From the NCBI RefSeq assembly GCF_020523925.1, contig NZ_JAJAPW010000001.1:806001-870000 (forward strand): a stretch of 64,000 bases of DNA, written 5' to 3'. Below, in pieces: positions 1-8,438 of the stretch; position 1 is the stretch's first letter; the number at the start of each line of letters is the position of its first letter. The translations under genes and the position numbers were made by a program. The DNA comes from Neotamlana laminarinivorans. Its GTDB lineage: Bacteria; Bacteroidota; Bacteroidia; Flavobacteriales; Flavobacteriaceae. The notes below the pieces were generated by a model that had not been told where the DNA came from, ran no database searches, and saw nothing but the letters and a program-made list of their open reading frames with translations.

Positions 1-596
1 CTCAATTAGAAACCGAATTATTATTTTTAAAAACGCAAATATCACCTCACTTTTTCTTCAATACTTTAAATAATATTTACTCTTTAGCTGTTGAAAAGTC
101 AAAAAAAACACCAAAAATCATTCTGAAGTTATCAGAACTCATGAGATATCTTTTATATGACACAAAAAGTAAACGCCAATCTTTAGAAAATGAAATATTA
201 TGCATTCAAAATTACATTGACTTAGAACGCATTCGGCATAACCATGAATTGGAAGTAAATATGTATATTTCTGGAGATATAGAAAACAAAAAAATTGCAC
301 CTATTTTATTACTAACATTTATAGAAAACGCATTTAAACATGGTGCACATAAAAATATTGGAAACGTTAAAATTGACATTAATTTAACAATTAAAAAAGA
401 ATTTCTTTACTTTACAATCTCAAACCCTATGCCTTTAAAAACGAAACACGACGAACGTTTTAATCGCTCGAGCGGTATTGGTCTAGAGAATGTAAAAAAA
501 AGACTTGCATTAGGTTATAACAAAAATGATTACAAACTTGTTATTAAAAACAACGATAATAAATTTGTAGTAAAACTAAAGATTAAAGTTTCATAA
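1..596 (+). CDS. LytS-family sensor histidine kinase, 3' part only
   Basis: The frame is already open at base 3, so the N-terminal sensor and membrane part lies outside the window. What remains is the kinase core of the LytS/YehU type (His_kinase, PF06580). The phospho-accepting His sits in QISPHFFFNTLNNI, with its codon at bases 48-50. The ATP-binding part shows the N-box FIENAFKHG and the glycine box SGIGLENVKKRL, both intact. The response regulator gene follows after 28 bp, so the two form a two-component pair. In this family the kinase autophosphorylates and passes phosphate to a LytTR regulator. The signal cannot be read from this fragment. Position next to susCD and an amino-sugar transporter suggests a sugar-related cue (inference). 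Confidence 0.93.
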   Translation, partial: QLETELLFLKTQISPHFFFNTLNNIYSLAVEKSKKTPKIILKLSELMRYLLYDTKSKRQSLENEILCIQNYIDLERIRHNHELEVNMYISGDIENKKIAPILLLTFIENAFKHGAHKNIGNVKIDINLTIKKEFLYFTISNPMPLKTKHDERFNRSSGIGLENVKKRLALGYNKNDYKLVIKNNDNKFVVKLKIKVS

Positions 597-624
597 CATT
601 AACAACTAAACTTGCTCCTAAGAA

Positions 625-1335
625 ATGAAAATTAAATGTTTAATTATAGACGACGAACCCTTAGCTATTAATGTTATAAAAAATTACCTTGAACAAATTG
701 AAGACTATGAAGTTACAAACACTTTTACAAACGCCATAGATAGTTTAAATTACTTAAAAAGTGAAACTGTAGATGTTATTTTTGTTGATATTAATATGCC
801 TGTATTAGATGGCTTAAACTTTATTAAAAGCTTAGAAAAACCACCCTTAATAATAATTACAACCGCCTATGAAGAGTTTGCTCTAGAAACTTACGAACTT
901 GATGTTTTAGACTACTTAGTAAAACCCGTTGAGTTCCCCAGATTTATGAAATCTCTTAACAAGGTAAATCGCAGGCTTGAAAACAATAAATCTATAAATG
1001 ATTATAGTAATGATCGTCCTTACCTATTTATTAAAATAGATAAAAAGAAAATGAAAAAAATATATCTTGACGAGATTTTAACCATTGAATCTTTAAAAGA
1101 TTATTTAAAAATAAACACCACAACAGGAAAGTACATAATTCATAGTACACTTTCAGACTTCACAAACCTATTACCCGCCAAAGATTTTATTAGAATACAT
1201 CGCTCTTACACCATTGCCATTAACAAAATAGATGCTGTTGAAGGTAATAGTGTTGAAATTGAGGGTTTACGCTATACTATTGGCAGGTCTTATCTTGAAG
1301 ATGTAAAACAAAAAATACTTAGCTCTTCCTTATAA
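625..1335 (+). CDS. LytTR-family response regulator
   Basis: A 236-residue regulator with an N-terminal receiver (about 1-120) and a C-terminal LytTR DNA-binding domain (about 135-232). The receiver is intact: acidic pair D9/D10, phospho-acceptor D55 in FVDINMPVLDG and conserved K100 in DYLVKP. The LytTR part carries the family pattern DEILTIESLKDYLKI and DFIRIHRSYTIAINKI. It partners the LytS-type kinase just upstream. LytTR domains bind imperfect direct repeats about 21-22 bp apart. Two matching elements, in front of susC and of the sugar transporter downstream, are the likely targets (inference from spacing and location). Confidence 0.95.
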   Translation: MKIKCLIIDDEPLAINVIKNYLEQIEDYEVTNTFTNAIDSLNYLKSETVDVIFVDINMPVLDGLNFIKSLEKPPLIIITTAYEEFALETYELDVLDYLVKPVEFPRFMKSLNKVNRRLENNKSINDYSNDRPYLFIKIDKKKMKKIYLDEILTIESLKDYLKINTTTGKYIIHSTLSDFTNLLPAKDFIRIHRSYTIAINKIDAVEGNSVEIEGLRYTIGRSYLEDVKQKILSSSL

Positions 1336-1739
1336 ATTAAGGTTTTACAAGGTTTACAACAACCTCACATTTTTTAATATAAGCTTAACATAAATTCACA
1401 AAGCTTAGCCAAATACATGGCAAAAAACCTAATTTATTAAGGTTTACTTAACATAAAAATTAATTATTTGTCGATGCGCATAAGTTATTGGTCGAAATTT
1501 TTAACCTAACCCATTAAGAAATATTTAAGTTTAAACGATTGTTTTTATTAATTTAAACTTTGTTTTTAACAATTAAATTAAAAATTCATCAACTAAACTA
1601 TTTATTTATTAATTATCTAATTAGATAATAAATTAACTCCTTTAACTATTAAATATATGACTAATGACTTAAAAATTTCTCTCAACTCTAAAAATTTAAA
1701 TCATGTCGATTTAAAACTCAAAACAAACTAATTAACAAA
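1336..1739. other. AT-rich intergenic region, susC promoter
   Basis: About 400 bp without a convincing gene. Short frames here are interrupted by stops. It contains the 32-bp direct-repeat element at 1467-1498 and several T/A-rich runs, as expected for a flavobacterial promoter region. I could not pick a full TTG/TAnnTTTG promoter with confidence, which would fit an activator-dependent susC promoter. No clear terminator hairpin follows the regulator gene. Confidence 0.6.
1467..1498 (+). promoter_or_regulatory. Candidate LytTR binding element, copy 1
   Basis: Two half-sites, TTTGTCGA and TTGGTCGA, have their TCGA cores at 1471 and 1492, exactly 21 bp apart. The same 32-bp layout recurs at 6891-6922 with 25 of 32 bases identical, including the whole right half AGTTATTGGTCGAAAT. 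A 21-bp period is what LytTR domains recognise, and a LytTR regulator is encoded just upstream. The element lies about 270 bp before the susC start, far for a core promoter but plausible with a long leader. Binding is inferred. Confidence 0.55.
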
Positions 1740-1766
1740 TTGTCTAACAATAATCAAAACAAGCTT

Positions 1767-4700
1767 ATGAAAGTCAAATTAACCAGTAGGTTTTTCTCGC
1801 AAAGGAAAAAACTACTATTAACTATTAATTCATTGGTTATCCTAGGTTTTTCCAGTACTAATGCTGTTTCTGCAAGTACTGTTAATACTTATATAACCAT
1901 ACAACAATCGCAAATAAGCGGTGTAGTATATGATAGCAATGGATTACCTCTTGCTGGTGCAACAGTTATTGAAAAAGGAACTACTAATGGCGCCCAAACA
2001 GATTTTGATGGAACATTCTCTTTAAATCTCACTAATCCCAATCCTACACTTGTTATCTCATATGTTGGCTTCACAACAAAAGAAATAACTATTGGAGACA
2101 AAACGAACGTAACCATTACATTACAAGAAGATGTATCTCAATTAGATGAAGTTGTAGTTGTAGGTTATGGTACACAGAAAAAAGTTAACTTAACTGCTTC
2201 TGTTTCACAGGTAGGTGCCGAAGTATTTGAAAACAGACCAACAGCAAATGCATTCAGATCCCTACAAGGTACTGTTCCTGGTTTAGTGATTTCTAACTCT
2301 GCTTCTGGTGGTGAACCTGGTGCTGCATCAAACATCAACATTCGTGGTTTTATTACTGCAAATAGTGACGGTACTGATGCTGGTAGTCTTGCAGATGCTG
2401 GACCATTAGTTCTTATTGATGGTGTAGAGATGAGTTTAAATGATATTGATCCTGAAGATATCGAGTCAGTATCAGTACTAAAAGATGCTGCTGCTGCTTC
2501 TATTTATGGTTCTCGTGCTGCAGGCGGTGCCGTTTTAGTAACCACTAAAAGCGGTAAAAATACTGAAGGAAAAATACGTGTAAATGTCAGCTCTAGTTTT
2601 TCTTTAACTCAACCATCTATTTGGCCAGAAAGCGCAAGCCCAATAGATTTTGCATACACCATGAATGATGCAAGAATAAACAACAATCAAGCAGCTTATT
2701 ATGATGAAACAGAATTAGGTTACATAATAGCTAACATGCAAAACCCAGGTAGTGCACCAAGTATTCAATCTAATGCTGCTGGAACAGATTGGGATTACGG
2801 AACAATTGGTATTGAAGGTACAGGTGCTACAAATTGGGATGATATTATAATGAAAAACTGGGCGCAAAGAACTAAACATAACTTAAGCTTATCTGGTGGA
2901 ACCGAAAAATTAAACTTTTATTTATCTGCAGGTGCCTATGATGAAGATGGTTTACTAGCTGTTGGCGATGAATCTTACCAACGTTATAACTTAGATGCTA
3001 AATTTGGTAGCAAGGTAAACGATTGGTTAACTATTGAGTTATTAACTAAATACAGAAAAAGTTTCACAGATTTCCCAACAGAATCTAGTACTAATTCAAC
3101 TTTCTGGAATAAATCTAGGGTGTTAGATTTAATTACAAAAATTAAACCTACACTACCTCAATACGATCCTATTTATGGTTCTGACAGATTACAACATTCA
3201 TACTATTCATTCTGGGATACGCAACGAGTAAAAACTAAGAACGACCAAATCATTCTTTTACCTAGAATTATTATAGAGCCATTAGACGGACTTAAGTTTA
3301 ATGTTAACCTAAACTACAAGAGGGATACAAACTTCCAAGAAACTTCAATTTTGGCAAGCCAAAAAATTACTCCTGCTGGTTTCGTAGATCAAATAGCTCA
3401 AGCCGCAACATCTTACGATTCTGCAACAATATTTAATGATTATTTTTCATCAAACATTTTTGCAACGTATGACAAATCTGTTAACAATCATAATTTTCAT
3501 GCCACTATTGGTATGCAAACTGAACAAAATAAATATTATGCACTTAGTGGGTCATCAGATTATTTAATTACAAATAATATTGTATCTCATGCAGCCTCAT
3601 TAGATGATGATCAAACATTGAATGAATCTATAACACATTGGTCTAATGTTGGTTTATTTAGTAGATTTAGATATAACTACATGGAAAAGTATTTATTTGA
3701 AGTAAGCTATCGTAGAGATGGTTCTTCTAGATTCGAACCTGATAACAGATGGGCAGGATTTCCTAGTTATTCTGTTGGATATAATATTGCTAAAGAAAAT
3801 TTTTGGCCAATCGATGCTGTAAATACATTTAAATTAAGAGGTTCTTATGGTAACTTAGGTAACCAAAATGTTGGTAACTATTTATACTTAACAACTATTC
3901 CTTTAAACACTGCAGGTACTTCATATTTATTTGGAGGAGAAAGATTAACTTTTGCAAACACGCCTGTAATTGATAGTGAAAATTTAACTTGGGAAACTGT
4001 TGAAACTACAGATATAGGTTTCGACTTAGGTGCGTTTAATAATAGATTAAATGTAGGATTCTCTTGGTATAGAACAAATATTCTTGATATGGCTGCTCAA
4101 GGAGCTGATTTACCAGCTCAATTAGGTACTACAGCACCATTAACTAACATTGGTTCTTCAAGAATACAAGGTTGGGAAGTTGAAGCAACATGGAGACAAC
4201 AATTAGGCGATTTTGGTTATAGTATAAGAGGTGTTTTAAGCGATTATAAAAGAACAATTACATCTTACCCTAATGACACTAACAACTTAAGCCAATACTA
4301 TGCTGGTCGTGATTTAGGAGATATTTGGGGTTACAAAACAGAAGGTTTATTTTTAACTGATGAAGCTGCAACAGAAGTAACTTCTAACATCGATTACTCT
4401 TTCCTTACAGGATGGGCACGTGTAGCTGGAGATATCGAGTACACAGATCTTAACGGTGATGGAGCAATCAATAATGGTAACAATGTATTAGGTGATTCAG
4501 GAGATTATACCGTAATTGGTAACTCTACACCTCGTTATCAATATTCTGTAACCTTAGCCATGAATTATAAGAATTGGGATTTTAACGCTTTAGTTCAAGG
4601 TGTTGGTAAGCGTCAAGTATCATTTGCTAATCAACAACGATTTAAAGGTCCTGCTAACGGTCCTTTCCACGCTTTCGTATGGGAAGGTCATTTAGATTAT

Positions 4701-5060
4701 TTTAGACCTGAAGACACAACAAGTCCATTAGGACCTAACACAGATGCTTATTTCCCTACACCTTACTTAAATGGTGGTGGTAGAAATAACAAAAACTATA
4801 ATGTACACACAGACAGATTATTACAAAACGCAGCATATACAAGATTAAAAAGTGTACAATTAGGTTACACCATCCCTAGAGAGGTTACTCGTAAATTTAA
4901 AGTAGATAAGATAAGACTGTATGCTACTGGAGAAAACTTATTAACTTTTACAGATTTAATGTTCTTCGATCCTGAGGTTAATACTACGGGGCTTACAGGT
5001 AGTGCTCAGTCTTATCCATTATCAAGAATATTATCAACTGGGGTAAATATTTCTTTCTAA
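1767..5060 (+). CDS. SusC/RagA-family TonB-dependent outer-membrane transporter
   Basis: A 1097-residue SusC-type importer. After a basic, hydrophobic signal region come a carboxypeptidase-like domain (ISGVVYDSNGLPLAGATV; DFDGTFSL), the Bacteroidota TonB-box region LDEVVVVGYGTQKK, a plug domain (VLIDGVEM; SVLKDAAAASIYGSRA) and a large beta-barrel ending in NISF, with the terminal aromatic residue typical of outer-membrane proteins. It imports an oligomer bound by its SusD partner, encoded 17 bp downstream. The ATG at 1767 was chosen. A TTG at 1740 would add nine residues before the signal peptide. Context with NagP- and NagB-like genes points to an amino-sugar oligomer as substrate (inference). 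Confidence 0.93.
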   Translation: MKVKLTSRFFSQRKKLLLTINSLVILGFSSTNAVSASTVNTYITIQQSQISGVVYDSNGLPLAGATVIEKGTTNGAQTDFDGTFSLNLTNPNPTLVISYVGFTTKEITIGDKTNVTITLQEDVSQLDEVVVVGYGTQKKVNLTASVSQVGAEVFENRPTANAFRSLQGTVPGLVISNSASGGEPGAASNINIRGFITANSDGTDAGSLADAGPLVLIDGVEMSLNDIDPEDIESVSVLKDAAAASIYGSRAAGGAVLVTTKSGKNTEGKIRVNVSSSFSLTQPSIWPESASPIDFAYTMNDARINNNQAAYYDETELGYIIANMQNPGSAPSIQSNAAGTDWDYGTIGIEGTGATNWDDIIMKNWAQRTKHNLSLSGGTEKLNFYLSAGAYDEDGLLAVGDESYQRYNLDAKFGSKVNDWLTIELLTKYRKSFTDFPTESSTNSTFWNKSRVLDLITKIKPTLPQYDPIYGSDRLQHSYYSFWDTQRVKTKNDQIILLPRIIIEPLDGLKFNVNLNYKRDTNFQETSILASQKITPAGFVDQIAQAATSYDSATIFNDYFSSNIFATYDKSVNNHNFHATIGMQTEQNKYYALSGSSDYLITNNIVSHAASLDDDQTLNESITHWSNVGLFSRFRYNYMEKYLFEVSYRRDGSSRFEPDNRWAGFPSYSVGYNIAKENFWPIDAVNTFKLRGSYGNLGNQNVGNYLYLTTIPLNTAGTSYLFGGERLTFANTPVIDSENLTWETVETTDIGFDLGAFNNRLNVGFSWYRTNILDMAAQGADLPAQLGTTAPLTNIGSSRIQGWEVEATWRQQLGDFGYSIRGVLSDYKRTITSYPNDTNNLSQYYAGRDLGDIWGYKTEGLFLTDEAATEVTSNIDYSFLTGWARVAGDIEYTDLNGDGAINNGNNVLGDSGDYTVIGNSTPRYQYSVTLAMNYKNWDFNALVQGVGKRQVSFANQQRFKGPANGPFHAFVWEGHLDYFRPEDTTSPLGPNTDAYFPTPYLNGGGRNNKNYNVHTDRLLQNAAYTRLKSVQLGYTIPREVTRKFKVDKIRLYATGENLLTFTDLMFFDPEVNTTGLTGSAQSYPLSRILSTGVNISF

Positions 5061-5077
5061 CAAAAAAATAAATAATT

Positions 5078-6793
5078 ATGAAAAATACATTTAAATTACT
5101 TTTTCTAGGTGCTATTATGTCTTTCACATCTTGTGAAGATTTTCTAGACAAAACGCCCTTAGATGAAGTTTCTGAAGTTGATTTTTACACAACTACTTCA
5201 GATTTACAAGCCGGTGTTAATGGCTGGTATAATGACTTACCAGGATGGTCTGCTCTATCAATTGGTTTTAATGTTTTACCCGACATGTATTCAGATCTTG
5301 GTACTGCTCAAGAACCAAGTAACAGAATTAGTGGATTAGAATATTCTGTACCAACATCTGCAAGTGCTTCTGTTTGGAGTTTTGATGAAGTTAGAGAAGT
5401 AAACTGGTATTTAGATCACCTTGACCAAGTTAGAGATGATCAAGATGAAACTCTTGTAAATCAATACACAGGAGAAGGTTATTTCTTTAGAGCATATTTC
5501 TATTTTGAATTATTAAAAAGATACGGTGATTTACCTATTTTCCCTGAATATTTTGATAACCTTGATGAAGAATATGTTTATGCAGCAAGAGCCCCTAGAA
5601 ACGAGGTTGTAGAATTTATGCTTTCAGATTTAGATACTGCCATATCTTTATTACAATCTTTTCCAGATATTGATGGGCATCCAAGAATTAGTAAAGAAGC
5701 TGCTCAATTATTTAAAGCAAGAGTTGCTCTTTACGAAGGAACATGGGAAAAATACCACAACGGTACAGACTTTGGTGTTGATGGATCAGATGGCTCTGCA
5801 TTTTTAGCAATAGCCGCTGAAGCTGCTCAAGACGTTATGAATAGTGGTGTATTCTCACTATATAGCGATTACCAAACATTATTTAATCAAGAAGGTTACA
5901 CAGGTAACAGCGAAGTAATGTTATGGAGAGACTACAACTCAATTGATTTAGATCAAGCTAATGTTTTACAACAACAATGGCCAAACAGATGTGGTTACAC
6001 TAAATTTGCTATAGACAGCTATTTATGTATAGATGGAGACCCTATTTCTGTTAGTGATGAATACGTAGGAAACACAGATTTATCAACTATCGAAAATGGT
6101 AGAGACCCTCGTTTAGCTGCCACAATAATGGTTCCTGGAGATTTAATTTTAATAGATTCTGATGGCACTGAAACTTATTGGCAATATCCAGATTTTGACG
6201 CTACCAACACAAGCTTAACGGGTTATGAATCTGAAAAGTACAGAAATGTTAACTATGATGAAGATTATGACGATTTTACAGAAGATACATCTAGAATCCT
6301 TATGCGATATGCAGAAGCACTTTTAATATTTGCTGAAGCTAAAGCTGAATTAGGAACTATTACTCAAAGTGATTTAGACGCTTCAATTAACTTACTTCGC
6401 GCAAGAGTTGGTATGCCTGATATGATTTTAGGTGGAATAACTACAGATCCAGACTGGCCAAACTATGGTTACACTTTAACCGATGTATTATATGAGGTTA
6501 GAAGAGAACGTTCTGTTGAGTTAATGGCTGAAGGATTTAGAGCCGATGATTTATACAGATGGAGAGCTCATTCTTTATTTGATGGTGATCAACCAAGAGG
6601 AGCTTACCTAGAAGACGGAATTGTAAATACTACAATTGATGCTTCAGGAGTAAGTGTAGATAGTGACGGTTTTATTTTACCGTTTGCTAGTACAGGTGAT
6701 TATAATTTTGATGAGTCTAGAGCTTATTTATTACCTATACCATCAGATGAATTACAATTAAACCCAAACCTAACTCAAAACCCAGGTTGGTAA
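5078..6793 (+). CDS. SusD/RagB-family substrate-binding lipoprotein
   Basis: A 571-residue surface lipoprotein. The lipobox SFTSC places the lipidated Cys at residue 20, followed by EDFLDKTPLDEVS, the classic start of SusD proteins. The central helical TPR-like SusD fold is indicated by EGYFFRAYFYFELLKRYGDLP and ILMRYAEALLIFAEAKAELG, and the C-terminus has RRERSVELMAEGFRADDLYRW. It caps the SusC barrel and captures the ligand outside the cell. It is the last gene of its transcription unit: a strong hairpin terminator begins 20 bp after the stop. Confidence 0.95.
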   Translation: MKNTFKLLFLGAIMSFTSCEDFLDKTPLDEVSEVDFYTTTSDLQAGVNGWYNDLPGWSALSIGFNVLPDMYSDLGTAQEPSNRISGLEYSVPTSASASVWSFDEVREVNWYLDHLDQVRDDQDETLVNQYTGEGYFFRAYFYFELLKRYGDLPIFPEYFDNLDEEYVYAARAPRNEVVEFMLSDLDTAISLLQSFPDIDGHPRISKEAAQLFKARVALYEGTWEKYHNGTDFGVDGSDGSAFLAIAAEAAQDVMNSGVFSLYSDYQTLFNQEGYTGNSEVMLWRDYNSIDLDQANVLQQQWPNRCGYTKFAIDSYLCIDGDPISVSDEYVGNTDLSTIENGRDPRLAATIMVPGDLILIDSDGTETYWQYPDFDATNTSLTGYESEKYRNVNYDEDYDDFTEDTSRILMRYAEALLIFAEAKAELGTITQSDLDASINLLRARVGMPDMILGGITTDPDWPNYGYTLTDVLYEVRRERSVELMAEGFRADDLYRWRAHSLFDGDQPRGAYLEDGIVNTTIDASGVSVDSDGFILPFASTGDYNFDESRAYLLPIPSDELQLNPNLTQNPGW

Positions 6794-6812
6794 TCAACTT
6801 TAATTAATAAAT

Positions 6813-6850
6813 AAAAAATCTCGTTATGAATTATAACGAGATTTTTTTTT
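6813..6850 (+). terminator. Rho-independent terminator after susD
   Basis: Perfect stem with arms at 6813-6827 and 6833-6847 (core ATCTCGTTAT / ATAACGAGAT), a 5-nt loop and a following T run. It separates susCD from the transporter-nagB unit. Confidence 0.93.
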
Positions 6851-6890
6851 GAATAAAACTTTAAAAAGATAATTATTTACATCAATATTA

Positions 6891-6922
6891 TTTATCGAAC
6901 CGTGATAGTTATTGGTCGAAAT
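6891..6922 (+). promoter_or_regulatory. Candidate LytTR binding element, copy 2
   Basis: Second copy of the element seen at 1467-1498: half-sites TTTATCGA and TTGGTCGA with TCGA cores at 6895 and 6916, again 21 bp apart. It lies after the susD terminator and about 150 bp before the sugar transporter gene. The transporter-nagB unit therefore probably answers to the same regulator as susCD. No clear TAnnTTTG box was found between it and the start codon. Confidence 0.55.
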
Positions 6923-7073
6923 AATTAAATGTAAAACCCTTAAATATCTTAAATTTATTAATTAATTTAATGTCGTATTGTCAATAAATTATAAAAAAAA
7001 CTCTCGTTATTTGTTACAAGCAGTTCACTTTATTAAATAATAATTAAAACTAACTTATAAACAACCTAACCAT

Positions 7074-8414
7074 ATGGCAGAATCTAAAGTTACCCCTAAC
7101 TCTAAAAACAACCTTATACCTATAATAATAATAGCAGGTCTATTTTTTATATTCGGTTTTGTAACCTGGATAAATGGTGCTTTAATTCCATTTATGAAAA
7201 CCATTAACGAGTTAACAGATGCCCAATCCTATTTAGTAGCATCAGCTTCTTACATATCTTTTGTAGTAATGGCTTTACCTGCCTCATATATTATAAATAA
7301 AATTGGATACAAAAAGGGTATGTCTTTGGGATTAATTATTATGGCTGTTGGTGCCTTAGTTTTTATTCCTGCAGCAGAAGCTAGAACTTACTGGATATTT
7401 TTATCAGGAATTTTTATACAAGGTATAGGTATGACTTTATTACAAACGGCATCCAATCCTTACATCACCATTTTAGGTCCAATTGAAAGTGCTGCAAAAC
7501 GCATCGCTATTATGGGTATTGCTAATAAGGTTGCAGGGTCTTTAGGATCTATAATTTTTGGAGCCTTATTACTATCAGGAATAGATGAAGTAAAAACTAA
7601 ATTAGAATCAGTTTCAATTGATGAGAAAAGTGCTTTATTAAACACTATGGCAGATAGTGTTGTTACACCATATATAACTATGGCAGTTGTGTTAGTTTTA
7701 TTAGGTATCTTAATTAGAAAAGCGCCTTTACCACACGTAGAAGCTACTGATGCTGATAGTGATAATACCGCTGAAGCAAAAACTAAAAAAACAAGTATAT
7801 TTCAGTTTCCTCATTTATGGCTAGGTGTTTTAGCGCTCTTTGTTTACGTAGGCGCAGAAGTGATTGCTGGAGATACTATTATTGCCTACGGTATATCTTT
7901 AGGCTTTCCTGCTGCCGAAGCAAAATACTTTACAACTTACACCCTTTTAGCAATGGTTTTAACTTATGCTTTAGGTGCCATTTTAATTCCAAAATATCTA
8001 AAACAAGGCACTGCATTAAAAATTAGTGCTATTTTAGGTATTGTATTTAGTATATGCATCATATTAACATCTGGTTTTACTTCAGTTTTATTTGTTGCTG
8101 CCCTAGGTATATCTAACGCATTAGTTTGGCCTGCAGTATGGCCTCTAACTTTAGACGGATTAGGTAAATTCACTAAAACCGCCTCTGCCCTACTTATTAT
8201 GGCTATATCTGGTGGTGCCATTATACCTCCATTATACGGAAGTATTGTAGATGTTAAAAAATTACAATTAATTTCTACAGGACTATCTGAAACCGAAGCC
8301 ATAGCTTCTGCTTCAACTAGTAGTTACTGGATATTAATTCCTTGTTACGCTATTATCTTGTTTTTTGCTATTTGGGGACACAAATTTAAAAGCTGGACTA
8401 AAAACCAATCATAA
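7074..8414 (+). CDS. FucP/NagP-type sugar MFS transporter
   Basis: A 446-residue inner-membrane symporter of the FucP/GluP branch of the major facilitator superfamily, with about twelve hydrophobic segments. Family landmarks include FFIFGFVTWINGALIPFMK in helix 1, GMTLLQTASNPYI in helix 4-5 and NALVWPAVWPLTLDGLG in helix 10. These transporters bring monosaccharides such as fucose, glucose/galactose or GlcNAc into the cytoplasm. The nagB-like gene follows after 24 bp, so N-acetylglucosamine or glucosamine is the best guess (a NagP role), but the sequence alone does not fix the sugar. Confidence 0.9.
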   Translation: MAESKVTPNSKNNLIPIIIIAGLFFIFGFVTWINGALIPFMKTINELTDAQSYLVASASYISFVVMALPASYIINKIGYKKGMSLGLIIMAVGALVFIPAAEARTYWIFLSGIFIQGIGMTLLQTASNPYITILGPIESAAKRIAIMGIANKVAGSLGSIIFGALLLSGIDEVKTKLESVSIDEKSALLNTMADSVVTPYITMAVVLVLLGILIRKAPLPHVEATDADSDNTAEAKTKKTSIFQFPHLWLGVLALFVYVGAEVIAGDTIIAYGISLGFPAAEAKYFTTYTLLAMVLTYALGAILIPKYLKQGTALKISAILGIVFSICIILTSGFTSVLFVAALGISNALVWPAVWPLTLDGLGKFTKTASALLIMAISGGAIIPPLYGSIVDVKKLQLISTGLSETEAIASASTSSYWILIPCYAIILFFAIWGHKFKSWTKNQS

Positions 8415-8438
8415 TAAATATTTAAAGAATTTTATAAA

